Shown in pieces: positions 44,599 through 54,306 of a stretch of 64,000 nucleotides of DNA. A model generated the notes under the pieces. It was not told where the DNA came from and did no database searches. It saw only the letters and a list, made by a program, of their open reading frames with translations. The number at the start of each line of letters is the position of its first letter. The stretch's first letter is position 1. The DNA lies in contig NZ_SKFH01000003.1 of NCBI RefSeq assembly GCF_004343705.1, forward strand, positions 62,001 through 126,000, given 5' to 3'. This DNA comes from Flaviaesturariibacter aridisoli (lineage in GTDB: Bacteria; Bacteroidota; Bacteroidia; Chitinophagales; Chitinophagaceae). The position numbers and the translations under genes were made by a program.

Positions 44599-45033
44599 CT
44601 ATTGCCACTCGAAGTCGCCGGTCTTGGGCATGCTCTCGAAAATGTGGTGCACATTATCGGGCGGCGTACACAGCTTGCGCTGGCGCACGTCCATCCAGGC
44701 ACCATCCACCACGAGGGTGGCAGCAAGCGTGTCGCCGTTTTTGATGATCTCGTGGCGGAAGCTCCAGCGTGAAAAGTCGCGGCGGCCACGCCACAGGGCG
44801 AGGTTGATCTTTACTTCGTCGCCGGAGCGTATCTCGCGGCGAAAGGTGCACTCCTCGCGAAACAGGATCGGTCCGATACCGAGCTGCTGCATCATTTGTG
44901 CATTGAGGCCGTGCTCGTTGAGAAACTCTACGCGGCAGTAGGCGCCCCAGTCGTAATAAACAGAGTGTCGCAGGTGAAAATTGGGATCCAGGTCCGACCA
45001 GCGCACCTGCAGTATGCGTTCGAATGTGGGCAT
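44599..45033 (-). CDS. acyl-CoA thioesterase, hotdog fold
   Basis: 144 residues of the 4HBT type. VRWSDLDPNFHLRHSVYYDWG is the usual N-terminal catalytic block with Asp and His, and the remainder is a hotdog fold with GDEVKINLALW and ATLVVDGAWMDV. Such enzymes release fatty acids from acyl-CoA or acyl-ACP in the cytoplasm. ATG 45033 fits the family start. The preceding gap 44440-44598 holds nothing else recognisable. Divergent from the FKBP gene with a shared AT-containing region. Confidence 0.82.
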   Translation of the reverse strand: MPTFERILQVRWSDLDPNFHLRHSVYYDWGAYCRVEFLNEHGLNAQMMQQLGIGPILFREECTFRREIRSGDEVKINLALWRGRRDFSRWSFRHEIIKNGDTLAATLVVDGAWMDVRQRKLCTPPDNVHHIFESMPKTGDFEWQ

Positions 45034-45091
45034 GTTGCGAATTTGAATTGCTAAAATAAGCCGCACCGGAGGGCGCACGGCCCGAAGACCT

Positions 45092-45099
45092 TATTTTTG
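45092..45099 (+). promoter_or_regulatory. TAnnTTTG promoter box
   Basis: TATTTTTG, 20 bases before ATG 45120. Confidence 0.55.
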
Positions 45100-45119
45100 T
45101 TACCATTCAAACTCGACGC

Positions 45120-45845
45120 ATGAAAAAAATCTTCCTCGCTACCGTTCTCGTGGCTTCTCTAGCGGCACAGGCCCAGAAAAAGCCCGCTGCCAAGACCGCC
45201 GTTAAATCTGCTGCCGGTGGCGCCGTCCTGAAAACCACCACCGACTCGCTGTCGTACGCCATCGGTGTCAATGTGGCGAACTTCTACCGCCAGCAAGGCA
45301 TGAAAGGCATCAACCCTACGATGGTTGCCAAAGCGATCAACGATATAGTAAACGGTAAAACGCCCCTCCTGAACGACAACCAGGCCAACCAGGTAATGAT
45401 GCGCTTCATGGCCAAGGTGCAGGAAGAACAAGGCCGCGAGCAGGCACAGAAAGCCGGACCGACCATCGCCGCCGGCGAGCGCTTCCTGGCTGAGAACAAG
45501 AACAAGCCCGGTGTCAAAACCACGGCTTCCGGCCTGCAATACGAAGTCATCAAAGAAGGCACCGGCGCCAAGCCCGCCGCTACCGACCAGGTGATCGCCC
45601 ACTACGCCGGCACGCTCATCGACGGCACCAAATTCGACAACTCTTACGACCGCGGCGAACCGATCACGATCGGCCTCAACCAGGTGATCAAGGGCTGGAC
45701 GGAAGGCCTGCAGCTGATGTCCGTCGGCTCCAAATACCGCTTCTTCATTCCCTACCAGCTGGGCTACGGCCTCCAGGCAGCCGGCACCATCCCCGCCGGT
45801 TCGGCACTGATCTTTGAAGTGGAACTGATCGACATCAAGAAGTAA
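45120..45845 (+). CDS. secreted FKBP-type peptidyl-prolyl isomerase
   Basis: 241 residues: signal peptide (TVLVASLAAQAQ), a helical dimerisation domain (about 35-120) as in Mip/FkpA, and a C-terminal FKBP domain (about 130-241) with VIAHYAGTLIDGTKFDNSYD, GWTEGLQLMSVGSKYRFFIP and FEVELIDIKK. It acts as a prolyl isomerase or chaperone for exported proteins. A TATTTTTG box precedes the ATG by 20 bases and a terminator follows. Confidence 0.93.
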   Translation: MKKIFLATVLVASLAAQAQKKPAAKTAVKSAAGGAVLKTTTDSLSYAIGVNVANFYRQQGMKGINPTMVAKAINDIVNGKTPLLNDNQANQVMMRFMAKVQEEQGREQAQKAGPTIAAGERFLAENKNKPGVKTTASGLQYEVIKEGTGAKPAATDQVIAHYAGTLIDGTKFDNSYDRGEPITIGLNQVIKGWTEGLQLMSVGSKYRFFIPYQLGYGLQAAGTIPAGSALIFEVELIDIKK

Positions 45846-45861
45846 TTTTCACAAACCATAG

Positions 45862-45898
45862 AAAAGGGGCGTCCGCCAGTATGCGGACGCCCCTTTTT
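45862..45898 (+). terminator. intrinsic terminator
   Basis: AAAAGGGGCGTCCGC and GCGGACGCCCCTTTTT form a long stem with a 6-base loop, ending in five T's. Confidence 0.85.
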
Positions 45899-46085
45899 GT
45901 TTTCACAGGTAATCATTTATTGCCAGAAGCTACAGCAGCGGCGCAGCAGTGAGCGGGTTCGCGCCGATCCATGCGCAGGCTTGCCCCGCTTACCTAGGGT
46001 TAAAAAAGGTGCCAGAAATAAGCCCTCCCGTATTTCTACGAAAGGGCCTTGGATAATAGTATTTGGGAAATGGCTTGCGCGAGGC
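45899..46085. other. intergenic region downstream of cmk
   Basis: 187 bases. It contains a hairpin (46021-46048) with AGCCCT/AGGGC arms around CGTATTTCTACG, likely the cmk 3' hairpin. Otherwise nothing recognisable. Confidence 0.45.
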
Positions 46086-46778
46086 TTATTTGCCTTTCTT
46101 TCCGGCTACGGCAGCTTCTACAAGGTGCAGCGCCTGGCGGAACTGCTCAGATTCGGTGAGACGTGTATTATCGAGCACGACCGCGTCTTCAGCCTGCCGC
46201 AGCGGGCTCACTTCGCGGTGCGAATCGATATAGTCGCGCATCTCGAGGTTCGACTTCACTTCCTCGAGCGTTACATTCGGATTCTTCTCATACAACTCTT
46301 TAAAGCGGCGCTCCACGCGCACAGCATTGTCGGCCGTCATGAAGATCTTCAGCTCGGCATCGGGAAACACCACGGTACCAATGTCGCGACCGTCCATCAC
46401 GATGCCCTTTTGCAGCCCCATTTGTTGCTGCTGCGCCACGGCAAAGGAGCGTACTTCTTTGATGGCAGCCACTTCGCTTACTTTTTCAGCCACCACGAGG
46501 TCGCGGATCACGTACTCCACATTTTCGCCATTGAGGAAGATCTCCGACTGACCGCTTTTTTCGTTGGGAACAAATTCGAGGGAAATGTCCTGCAGGGCTT
46601 GTTCCACCTGCGCCGTTTCCGTCCAGTCCACGTGGTTGCGTAAAAAGAAAAGCGTGATGGCACGGTACATGGCGCCGCTGTCTACATAGATATAGCCGAG
46701 GCGGCTCGCCAGTTGCTTGGCCAGTGTGCTTTTGCCGCAGGAGGACCAGCCGTCGATGGTAACAATAATCTTCTTCAT
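46086..46778 (-). CDS. cmk: cytidylate kinase
   Basis: 230 residues. Cmk phosphorylates CMP/dCMP with ATP. The Walker-like loop is TIDGWSSCGKSTLAKQLAS, then LGYIYVDSGAMYRAIT, VMDGRDIGTVVFPDAELKIF and the lid with RVERRFKEL. The standard glycine loop GPAGSGKS is altered to GWSSCGKS, but the Lys and Ser are present. No signal peptide; cytoplasmic. Its mRNA probably ends at the hairpin near 46021. Confidence 0.95.
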   Translation of the reverse strand: MKKIIVTIDGWSSCGKSTLAKQLASRLGYIYVDSGAMYRAITLFFLRNHVDWTETAQVEQALQDISLEFVPNEKSGQSEIFLNGENVEYVIRDLVVAEKVSEVAAIKEVRSFAVAQQQQMGLQKGIVMDGRDIGTVVFPDAELKIFMTADNAVRVERRFKELYEKNPNVTLEEVKSNLEMRDYIDSHREVSPLRQAEDAVVLDNTRLTESEQFRQALHLVEAAVAGKKGK

Positions 46779-46816
46779 GGGAACGCGGCAAATTTGAGCA
46801 AGATGCGCCGAACCAA

Positions 46817-46850
46817 CAAAAAAAAGGCGGCTCCCCCGGGGAGCCGCCTA
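46817..46850 (-). terminator. intrinsic terminator of M4 protease gene
   Basis: GGCGGCTCCC/GGGAGCCGCC stem with a minimal loop, followed on the reverse strand by nine T's. Lies between the protease stop and the cmk start. Confidence 0.8.
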
Positions 46851-46869
46851 ATCGAAAAACAGAACAAGC

Positions 46870-49800
46870 CTAGTTGCGGAAGTAATTCTGCGTATAGAGC
46901 AGGCCTCCTTTCGGATTGCGTACTTCGATGCGGTAGTTGCCGCTTGTCAGCGCATCCACGTTCAGGCGCAGGTTATTGGCACCCTTGCCGGCCGTGACCT
47001 GCTGCGTGGCGATCACCTGGCCCACGCCGTTGCGCACGTCAATGAACAGCTGCGCATGCTCAGGCGCGTCTACAGACAGGTAGGCAGCGCCGCGACCGGG
47101 GTTGGGATAGACCGGTGTAAAGGTCCAGCCGCTTTGCTGCGCTTCGGCGGTCGCTTCCGGGCTGCGCGTGATGGCCGACGCACGGGCACCCAGCGCGTAG
47201 TAGGCACCCACATAATAGGTAAACGTAATCGTATACGAAGCACCTACGCCCGGGATTTCCGTATACACCGGCACATAGCGGCGGGTGTTGGTGGATGTAG
47301 CCAGGTTGTACGAGGCCGCATTGACCTGGAATACCTGGAAGTTGGCGCGGTTGGTACCGGTGGCCGTTTCGAGCGCAGCCAGTTGGGCATTCGTATAGAA
47401 GAAAGTCACCGTGCTCGACACCACGAGGTTTTCGGCGGGCGTCAGGCGCATCACTTTATCCGAAACCTTCCAGGTGTTCGAAGCATCGCTGTAGAGCGTA
47501 AAGGTGCTGTTGCCGCTTTTCTGCAGGCGCGCCGCCACGCATCGGTAGCTCTTGGTGCTGCTGTTGTTTTTAAAGCGTGCCATCACCTGTCCGTCCTGGT
47601 AGCTGTAGATATACACATCGGCATTGGGATAGCCGTTCTCGCCGCCGGTAGCGTCCACGTCGTTCTCCAGCGCGCGCGGCGTGCCTTTTACCGCCAGGTT
47701 GTCTACTTCCACGCTTACGGGGCCGCCGGCGTTGCCGTCATTCACCCAGCGAAAGGCGAGGTAGAATTGCTTGTTGGCCAGCGAAGGCGGCAGGTTGACA
47801 CTGTAGGTACCGCTGGCGGGCGTAACCGAAGCAAATTGCCGGTAACCGTTACCACCGAGCTCGGTGTAGTTGACGCCATCGAGCGAGTAAGCCAGTGCCA
47901 TATAGTCAAACACGGGCAACCGGTCGATGTTCGGGTCGGCGGGATCCACGCTTTGCACATCCACCTCGCCTTGCACGCGGTAGTCGAAGCTCAGGCTCAC
48001 CTGTCCCAGTCCGCGCGCGTCGATGCGTGGCGAGCGAATCAGCGTGCGGCTTTCGCTGTTTGAATTATACGTGCCGCCCGGAAGCGGTGTATCGGTGAGG
48101 CCATCCTTACCGGCGATCGCCAGCTTGTTGTTGAAGATGCCCCATTGGTTCTTTCCCGTCGCCAGCGGATCGCCGCTGGTTTCGGGCGTTTCCAGCGTTT
48201 CGGCCCAGCCATCGGGATCGGCAAAGCCATCGGCCCGCGTAAAGGTTTCGCTGAGCAGCGTTTTCTCACCCGTACCGATCACCGGCACGGCGTCGTCGTC
48301 GAGGATCGTAACCGTGTATTGATTGTTGATCGGGCTCGCCAATCCTCTCGAGAAGGTAACACTGAGCTGGATCGTCTCGTCGTTTTCCACGGTACCATCG
48401 TTGAAGATGCGGATGGTGTAATTCTGCTTGCTGACGCTGTTGGTGCTGTTGGTCAGCTTGAGGATGTTAACCGTCCAGTCTACGTTATACGTAGCAGTAC
48501 CGCTGTAGTTCAGGTATGCTGTCGTATTGGCGGGAATGAGAACCGGGATGGTCAGGGTACGCTCTTCGTTGCATCCGGTGGCGTTGGTGGCTTCGAGCAC
48601 CGTTTCGCCGGGCGTATACACAAAGCCGTAGCGTACCACGCAGGGCGCCTGGAAGGCAGCACCGACACCCACCGCATACCAGGCGTTGGTAACGCTGGCT
48701 ACGAGGCCGCTGCAGGGATCGCCCGTAATGGCGGTGGCCACCTGGATCGATACATCACGGGCTTCCGTATACGTTGCATTGGAGCTGAGGAGCGATTCCA
48801 TCAGGAAGGTCACCTGCTCGGCCTGGTCGAAGCCCACGCCGTTCACGCGGTAGCTGTTGCCCAGGTCATTGAGTTCGTCGTCAGAGTCGGCCCGGTAGTA
48901 CCAGTCGGCATTCAGGCCTGCGGGGCGGGTGCCGTTGAGCGAGCCGGCCGTGAGCAGGAAGAACCAGTGGTTGATGACGCCGCTATTGGTATGCACCCCG
49001 CACTGGTCGTTGGCCAGCGTGGGCGTACAGGTCGGGTTCACCCAGTTGGTGCCGCCGTAGGTGTCGGGGTTGCCCTGTGCCTTCGGATTGTCCATACGGC
49101 GCAGGGGCGCGTCGGCGTTGGCGCCGATCTGCTCGCCGATATAAAACGGACGGTAGGCGCCCGTAGGCACCGTGCTGCCGCTGCGCACCATGGCAAAATG
49201 CTCGATACAGGCCGCCCAAATGTCGCTGAGGCCTTCGTTCATAGCACCCGATTCGGAGGCATACACCAGGTCGGAGGTAAAGGAGCAAACGCCGTGACCG
49301 ATTTCGTGGCCGCATACATCCAGCGAGGTCAGGGCCTTGAAGCCCGTAGCGGTGGGGCCAGAGCCGTCGCCGTAGGTCATCGCCGAGCCGTTCCAGAAGG
49401 CGTTGTCGTAGGCCGGACCGTAATGGATGAAGCTTTTGATCTTAGCATTGTTGCCGTCGTAGCTAAGGCGGTTGTGTTTCGCCAGCCAATAGTCGTATAC
49501 CACTTCGGCGCCCCAATGGGCATCCCAGGCGATGTCGTCATTCTCGGCCTCAAAAGGACCGTCCTGGTTGCTGCCACTGCGCTTGTGCTCGGCCACCGAC
49601 CAGTTATTATCCATGTCGGTAAAGCTCTTCCCCTGCAGGTAAAGGCTCGGAACCGAGATCGGCAGGCCGCCGAGGCCATTGAGGTCGTACGTTTCGATGC
49701 CGCCGCCGCGGGTGTCGTCGATCAGCGCGTAGGTAGCGCCGCCCGGGGTAAACAGCAGCTCCGAAGTGGGGTGGCTGCTCGTGAGCGGCAGACCCGAGTT

Positions 49801-50670
49801 GGGGTCATTGCCACTGATCATTTTGGTTTTGATCACCTGTGTGCCGGCATAACGCGTTTGTACCGTCGCATCCACCGATGCGGGTGGTGTCGGGTTCTTT
49901 CCATCCACGTGCTTGATGATCTTGTCTACTAGCAGCGTGTGGCCGTCCTGTGCGTCGATATACACCCAGGCGCGGAACAGCGGCTCGGCCGCATAGATAT
50001 TGAATTTCCATGCCAGGCGCGGTTGCGCTTTGCCGGCAGCGGAAAAGTCCTGCACGACCACCAGCTCGCCTCCGGGCTGCACGGCGGCCAGCTCGGCTTC
50101 CAACGCCGCACGCTCATGGCTGTTGCTGCTACGCTGCAGGCGTTCCTCGATGGCTTCCCAGGCAAACTTGCGTCCGCCGGAAAGGGTTTTGGCGCGGCCC
50201 AGCGCCGTGGAGCGGTCAAGCGCCGGCTGCAGCGACAGACCGGCCGGCACGGGGTACCAGGCGCCGTTGTAAAAGCTTACGAGGCCGTTGCGCACGAGGG
50301 CTTTGTAGCCGGCGCGGTCTACCTTGATGCCGCGGTAGTACTGGGCGAACTCGATCACCTCAACGTTGCCGCTGGCGGCCACTGTGCGCCCGGGCTGCAG
50401 CGCATCGATGCCGCTGCGAACGCCTAGGTACTGACCCAGCGCCAGTTGCGCCTCGCCGCGCTTGACGCCCTGGCGGGCCTTTAGCACGATCATCGAGGGG
50501 CTTTGCCGTTGCTCGCTGAATTTGAATTCCTGGACGCGCGGATCACTTTCGATCCGCTTGCGGCTTTCTTCAAAAGCACGCTCGTCCTGTTGTGAAAAAA
50601 CCAGTTGGGGGAGGAGTGCCAGGGACAACAGCAAGGTTGCACCCCGGAGTGTGTGTAGAACAGGTTTCAT
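46870..50670 (-). CDS. secreted M4 metallopeptidase, thermolysin-like, with T9SS domain
   Basis: 1266 residues. Signal peptide (LSLALLPQLVFSQ), FTP/PepSY-like propeptide (about 30-270), and an M4 catalytic domain with the zinc motif CGHEIGHGVCSF (near residue 453), NEGLSDIWA (third zinc Glu) and HTNSGVINHWF (catalytic His). A Calx-beta-like domain (RIFNDGTVENDETIQLSV), jelly-roll domains, and a C-terminal T9SS type A domain (VYPNPGRGAAYLSVDAPEHA ... GLLYTQNYFRN) follow. It degrades protein outside the cell. The upstream gap 50671-50896 has no gene. Codon use matches the other highly expressed genes. Confidence 0.92.
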   Translation of the reverse strand: MKPVLHTLRGATLLLSLALLPQLVFSQQDERAFEESRKRIESDPRVQEFKFSEQRQSPSMIVLKARQGVKRGEAQLALGQYLGVRSGIDALQPGRTVAASGNVEVIEFAQYYRGIKVDRAGYKALVRNGLVSFYNGAWYPVPAGLSLQPALDRSTALGRAKTLSGGRKFAWEAIEERLQRSSNSHERAALEAELAAVQPGGELVVVQDFSAAGKAQPRLAWKFNIYAAEPLFRAWVYIDAQDGHTLLVDKIIKHVDGKNPTPPASVDATVQTRYAGTQVIKTKMISGNDPNSGLPLTSSHPTSELLFTPGGATYALIDDTRGGGIETYDLNGLGGLPISVPSLYLQGKSFTDMDNNWSVAEHKRSGSNQDGPFEAENDDIAWDAHWGAEVVYDYWLAKHNRLSYDGNNAKIKSFIHYGPAYDNAFWNGSAMTYGDGSGPTATGFKALTSLDVCGHEIGHGVCSFTSDLVYASESGAMNEGLSDIWAACIEHFAMVRSGSTVPTGAYRPFYIGEQIGANADAPLRRMDNPKAQGNPDTYGGTNWVNPTCTPTLANDQCGVHTNSGVINHWFFLLTAGSLNGTRPAGLNADWYYRADSDDELNDLGNSYRVNGVGFDQAEQVTFLMESLLSSNATYTEARDVSIQVATAITGDPCSGLVASVTNAWYAVGVGAAFQAPCVVRYGFVYTPGETVLEATNATGCNEERTLTIPVLIPANTTAYLNYSGTATYNVDWTVNILKLTNSTNSVSKQNYTIRIFNDGTVENDETIQLSVTFSRGLASPINNQYTVTILDDDAVPVIGTGEKTLLSETFTRADGFADPDGWAETLETPETSGDPLATGKNQWGIFNNKLAIAGKDGLTDTPLPGGTYNSNSESRTLIRSPRIDARGLGQVSLSFDYRVQGEVDVQSVDPADPNIDRLPVFDYMALAYSLDGVNYTELGGNGYRQFASVTPASGTYSVNLPPSLANKQFYLAFRWVNDGNAGGPVSVEVDNLAVKGTPRALENDVDATGGENGYPNADVYIYSYQDGQVMARFKNNSSTKSYRCVAARLQKSGNSTFTLYSDASNTWKVSDKVMRLTPAENLVVSSTVTFFYTNAQLAALETATGTNRANFQVFQVNAASYNLATSTNTRRYVPVYTEIPGVGASYTITFTYYVGAYYALGARASAITRSPEATAEAQQSGWTFTPVYPNPGRGAAYLSVDAPEHAQLFIDVRNGVGQVIATQQVTAGKGANNLRLNVDALTSGNYRIEVRNPKGGLLYTQNYFRN

Positions 50671-50896
50671 ACGGAAAGGGCGGGTTTATGGGGATAATTA
50701 AAAAAAGCTAGGTCATGCGCATGGCTTTGTATAGGTAAGGTGTTTCCCCGGGTAGCAGGTTGGCTGTGTTATCTCTTGCGTGTTGGACGATCTGCCCGAA
50801 AACTCAACAATTCCTGTGCCACTGTTAAGGAAATGCTAACGAAACGGAATACTACGATCAACATCGCAATTCGGCTCCGGCTGAGCTCAAAAAAAA

Positions 50897-50922
50897 ATTC
50901 CCCGCAAGTACTTGCGGGGAAT
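50897..50922 (-). terminator. intrinsic terminator of clpC
   Basis: ATTCCCCGCAAG/CTTGCGGGGAAT stem with a TA loop, followed on the reverse strand by nine T's. Confidence 0.85.
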
Positions 50923-50944
50923 CCGTTATCCGTATTTCTACTTA

Positions 50945-53473
50945 TCAGGCTTTCGTCTCTTCTTCCTTGGTGCTTTCCTTCAGGGTGAATGTCAGCTTGC
51001 CGTTGGGCTCGTCGAGGTCGGCCTGCAGCACGTCGCCGTTTTTGATGTTCATATTGAGGATCTCTTCGGCCAGCGGGTCTTCCAGGTACTTTTGGATAGC
51101 GCGGTGCAGCGGGCGTGCACCGAACTGCTGGTCGTAGCCCTTGTCGGCGATGAAGCTTTTCGCCGCCTCGGTCAGCTCCAGGGAGAAGCCGAGGTTCTGG
51201 AGGCGCTTCATCACGCCTTTCATCAGGATGTCGATGATCTCAAAGATGTTGTCCTTCGACAGCGAGTTGAAGATGATCACGTCGTCGATCCGGTTGAGGA
51301 ACTCGGGCGAGAACGTCCGCTTGAGCGCTTTTTCGATCACCGCCTTGCCGGCCTCGTCGGCGTTCTGGATGCGGGCCTGGGTGGCAAAGCCGACCCCTTC
51401 CCCGAAGTCCTTCAGCTGGCGTACACCGATGTTGGAGGTCATGATGATCATAGTGTTCTTGAAGTCCACCTTGCGGCCGAGGCCGTCGGTAAGCTGTCCG
51501 TCGTCGAGCACCTGCAGCAGGATGTTGTAGATATCCGGGTGGGCCTTCTCGATCTCGTCGAGCAGGATCACGCTGTAAGGCTTCCGGCGTACGCGCTCGG
51601 TGAGCTGACCGCCTTCTTCATAACCCACGTATCCGGGAGGCGCACCGATAAGGCGCGACACCGTGAATTTCTCCATGTATTCCGACATGTCGATGCGGAT
51701 CAGCGCATCTTCGGAGTCGAACATATGGCGGGCCAGGGCGCGGGCGAGCTCGGTCTTGCCGACACCCGTGGGACCCAGGAAGATGAACGTACCGATGGGC
51801 TTCTTCGGATCTTTCAGACCGACGCGGTTGCGCTGGATGGCCTTCACCACCTTCACGATGGCTTCGTCCTGTCCAACCACCATACCTTTCATCTCGTCGG
51901 CCATTTTGCGCAGCTTCTGCGTTTCGGCCTCCACCATGCGCTTCACCGGGATGCCGGTCATCATCGAGATCACTTCAGCGATCTCTTCTTCGCCGATGGG
52001 GTAGCGCTTGTGCTTGGATTCCTCCTCCCACTGTGCTTTGGCTTTTTCGAGCTCTTCGCCGAGGCGCTTCTCCGTATCGCGGAGGGCGGCGGCCTCTTCG
52101 AACTTCTGGCTCTTCACCACGCGGTTCTTTTCCACCTTGATGTCTTCGATCTTCTGCTCGAGGTCGAGGATGTTCTGCGGCACGTTGATGTTCTTCAGGT
52201 GCACGCGGGCACCTACTTCGTCCATGACGTCGATGGCCTTGTCGGGCAGCAGGCGGTCGGTGATGTAGCGGTCGCTGAGCTTCACGCAGGCATCGATGGC
52301 CGCATCGTCGTAGTTAACGTTGTGGTAGTCCTCGTATTTCGACTTGATGTTGTTCAGGATCTTGATCGTGTCTTCCACGCTCGGCGGGTCGACCATCACT
52401 TTCTGGAAGCGTCGGTCGAGGGCACCGTCTTTTTCGATGTACATGCGGTACTCGTCGAGGGTGGACGCACCGATGCACTGGAGCTCACCGCGGGCAAGGG
52501 CCGGCTTGAAGATGTTGGAGGCGTCGAGCGAGCCCGAGGCACCGCCGGCACCCACGATGGTGTGGATCTCGTCGATGAACAGGATCACGTCCCGGTTCTT
52601 CTCCAGCTCGTTCATGATGGCCTTCATGCGCTCCTCGAACTGGCCGCGGTACTTCGTACCGGCCACGAGGGCGGCGAGGTCGAGGGAGATGACGCGCTTG
52701 TCGAACAGCACGCGGCTCACCTTGCGCTGCACGATGCGGAGGGCCAGGCCTTCCACAATGGCGGTCTTACCCACACCGGGCTCACCGATGAGAATGGGGT
52801 TGTTCTTTTTACGACGCGAAAGGATCTGCGACACGCGCTCGATCTCTTTTTCGCGGCCCACGATCGGGTCGAGGGTGCCGCTCTCTGCGAGCTTCGTGAT
52901 GTCGCGTCCGAAATTGTCCAGCACCGGGGTCTTGCTCTTGGCAGCAGCGCCGCCACGTGATTTGGAGCCGGAGAATTTCTTTTCGTCGTCGAAGTCGTCG
53001 TCGTTTTCTTCCTGGTACTCTGCCCGGACATCGTTCGATTTCACAATGCCGAGTTCCTGCCTGAATAGTTCGTAGTCCACGTCAAACTGATTTAGGATTT
53101 GTGTTGCAATGTTTTCCTTGTTCTTAAGGATCGACAACATGAGGTGCTCGGTTTCGACCGTAGGGCTTTTCAGCGCCTTCGCTTCCAGGACCGTGACCCG
53201 GATCACCTTCTCAGCCTGTTTGGTCAGCGGCAAGCTGTTTATGTTGGCTATGTTTTTACCAGTTTTGTCCTTCACGGCCAGTTCTACTTCCTTGCGCAAC
53301 TCATAGAGGTCGACGCTGAAACTCTTCAAGATTCGTACCGCGGTATTATCGCCTTCCCGAATGAGTCCCAGTAGCAGGTGTTCCGTGCCAATAAAATCAT
53401 TTCCTAAACGCAATGCCTCCTCCCGACTGAACGAGATGATCTCTTTTACCTGTGAGGAGAAATTATTGTCCAT
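50945..53473 (-). CDS. clpC: ATP-dependent Clp protease ATPase subunit ClpC
   Basis: 842 residues: N-terminal Clp-N repeat domain (about 1-145), AAA1 with [13 protein letters not shown] (about 229), a middle UVR-type coiled coil, and AAA2 with [13 protein letters not shown] (about 565) and the sensor/arginine blocks. ClpC unfolds proteins for ClpP in protein quality control. A GAR-rich insert ([12 protein letters not shown]) follows the N-domain. Divergent from the STAS gene across a 98-base AT-rich region that likely contains both promoters. Terminator at 50897. Confidence 0.96.
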   Translation of the reverse strand: MDNNFSSQVKEIISFSREEALRLGNDFIGTEHLLLGLIREGDNTAVRILKSFSVDLYELRKEVELAVKDKTGKNIANINSLPLTKQAEKVIRVTVLEAKALKSPTVETEHLMLSILKNKENIATQILNQFDVDYELFRQELGIVKSNDVRAEYQEENDDDFDDEKKFSGSKSRGGAAAKSKTPVLDNFGRDITKLAESGTLDPIVGREKEIERVSQILSRRKKNNPILIGEPGVGKTAIVEGLALRIVQRKVSRVLFDKRVISLDLAALVAGTKYRGQFEERMKAIMNELEKNRDVILFIDEIHTIVGAGGASGSLDASNIFKPALARGELQCIGASTLDEYRMYIEKDGALDRRFQKVMVDPPSVEDTIKILNNIKSKYEDYHNVNYDDAAIDACVKLSDRYITDRLLPDKAIDVMDEVGARVHLKNINVPQNILDLEQKIEDIKVEKNRVVKSQKFEEAAALRDTEKRLGEELEKAKAQWEEESKHKRYPIGEEEIAEVISMMTGIPVKRMVEAETQKLRKMADEMKGMVVGQDEAIVKVVKAIQRNRVGLKDPKKPIGTFIFLGPTGVGKTELARALARHMFDSEDALIRIDMSEYMEKFTVSRLIGAPPGYVGYEEGGQLTERVRRKPYSVILLDEIEKAHPDIYNILLQVLDDGQLTDGLGRKVDFKNTMIIMTSNIGVRQLKDFGEGVGFATQARIQNADEAGKAVIEKALKRTFSPEFLNRIDDVIIFNSLSKDNIFEIIDILMKGVMKRLQNLGFSLELTEAAKSFIADKGYDQQFGARPLHRAIQKYLEDPLAEEILNMNIKNGDVLQADLDEPNGKLTFTLKESTKEEETKA

Positions 53474-53571
53474 TTTGTTGATTAAGCGGGTGAAAGATGG
53501 TTGTTACAATAATAACGAATAAATATTTGCTAGGTTTACGCCCAAAGTGTTAATAAATACACGAGTTTCCT
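53474..53571. promoter_or_regulatory. AT-rich divergent promoter region
   Basis: The lowest-GC stretch nearby. It holds AATATTTG (53521-53528, one mismatch to TAnnTTTG) for the STAS gene and TATTATTG-like sequence on the other strand for clpC. Confidence 0.4.
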
Positions 53572-53955
53572 ATGGAGGTCAAAACTAGTACCAAAGAGCG
53601 ATTTACTGTCATAAGTGGTCTGCCCGGGCAATTACCTGTTACTATGACAGAAGAACTTTGCCGCCACCTGACAACGTACCTCCGGCAACCGGTTAAAAAC
53701 ATCGTGCTTAACATGGAGGGCGTACAAGGCATCGATGAGGCGGCCGCGGAAAACCTCGTACGAACCCAGCAGGAATTTTACGAGGCGGGCGCCTCCTTCG
53801 TGATCTGCGGGATGGAACCCTCGCTCGAAGCACAGCTCGACGGGCTGGACCTGCTCGAACTGATGAACGTGACCCCGACGGAAAGCGAGGCCTGGGACAT
53901 CGTACAGATGGAAGAGATCGAACGCGAGCTCCTCGACGATGAAGAACCTGAATAA
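53572..53955 (+). CDS. STAS-domain protein (anti-anti-sigma-like)
   Basis: 127 residues with a STAS fold: KNIVLNMEGVQGIDEAAAENLV and VICGMEPSLEAQLDGLDLLELMN, ending in an acidic tail (EEIERELLDDEEPE). Such proteins bind anti-sigma factors or sensor kinases and switch partners when a Ser/Thr is phosphorylated. The usual phosphoserine position (DSSG) reads GIDEAAAE, with no Ser or Thr, so phosphorylation-based switching may be absent. The next frame begins at its stop codon and looks like a fructosamine-kinase remnant; rnz follows. Confidence 0.8.
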   Translation: MEVKTSTKERFTVISGLPGQLPVTMTEELCRHLTTYLRQPVKNIVLNMEGVQGIDEAAAENLVRTQQEFYEAGASFVICGMEPSLEAQLDGLDLLELMNVTPTESEAWDIVQMEEIERELLDDEEPE

Positions 53956-54282
53956 TTGCGTCTCGTGACCACAGCAGCCATAGCGGCAGCGGTCGCTGAA
54001 AGACGCGTCGACCCCGTCGTTGCCGAACCCGTAATGGGCGGCAGCTGCAACAGCATTGGGCGCCTCCGCCTGCCCCACGGAGGCTCCTTCTTTTGCGAAC
54101 CGAATAGTGCGCCGAAATTTCCCCAATTGCTCAGCCTTGAACGGGATGGCCTGAAATTAATAGGCGCCGCCCAACTCATCCGTACTCCCGCCGTGACCGG
54201 TCTCCGGGAGCGCGCGGTGCTTCGCCTGAATGCGGAGTTGTGTACAGGGCACACTTCCGACTCCCGACTTCCGACTTATTGA
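53956..54282 (+). pseudogene. remnant of a fructosamine/ketosamine-3-kinase
   Basis: An open frame (start probably GTG 53965) encoding PVMGGSCNSIGRLRLPHGG, then SFFCEPNSAPKFPQL, LSLERDGLKLIG and LIRTPAV. This is the order of the first 90 residues of fructosamine-kinase family proteins: GG loop, FFxK nucleotide-binding Lys, FxxE, xLxxL, xxPxV. The Lys is Glu here (FFCEPN), and the frame stops after 109 codons (101 residues from 53965) without the HGDxxxxN catalytic loop. I read it as a truncated, inactive copy. The last codons contain tandem CTTCCGACTCCCGACTTCCG words. Confidence 0.6.
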
Positions 54283-54293
54283 CTGCTCTTACC

Positions 54294-54301
54294 TATTTTT
54301 A
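54294..54301 (+). promoter_or_regulatory. promoter-like box TATTTTTA for rnz
   Basis: TATTTTTA (one mismatch to TAnnTTTG), 5 bases before ATG 54307. Confidence 0.45.
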
Positions 54302-54306
54302 CGGGG

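Noticed and set aside
53956-54282. Intact small gene with a new function
   Set aside because: The frame matches only the N-terminal part of fructosamine kinases, lacks the catalytic loop and ends in low-complexity words, so decay is more likely.
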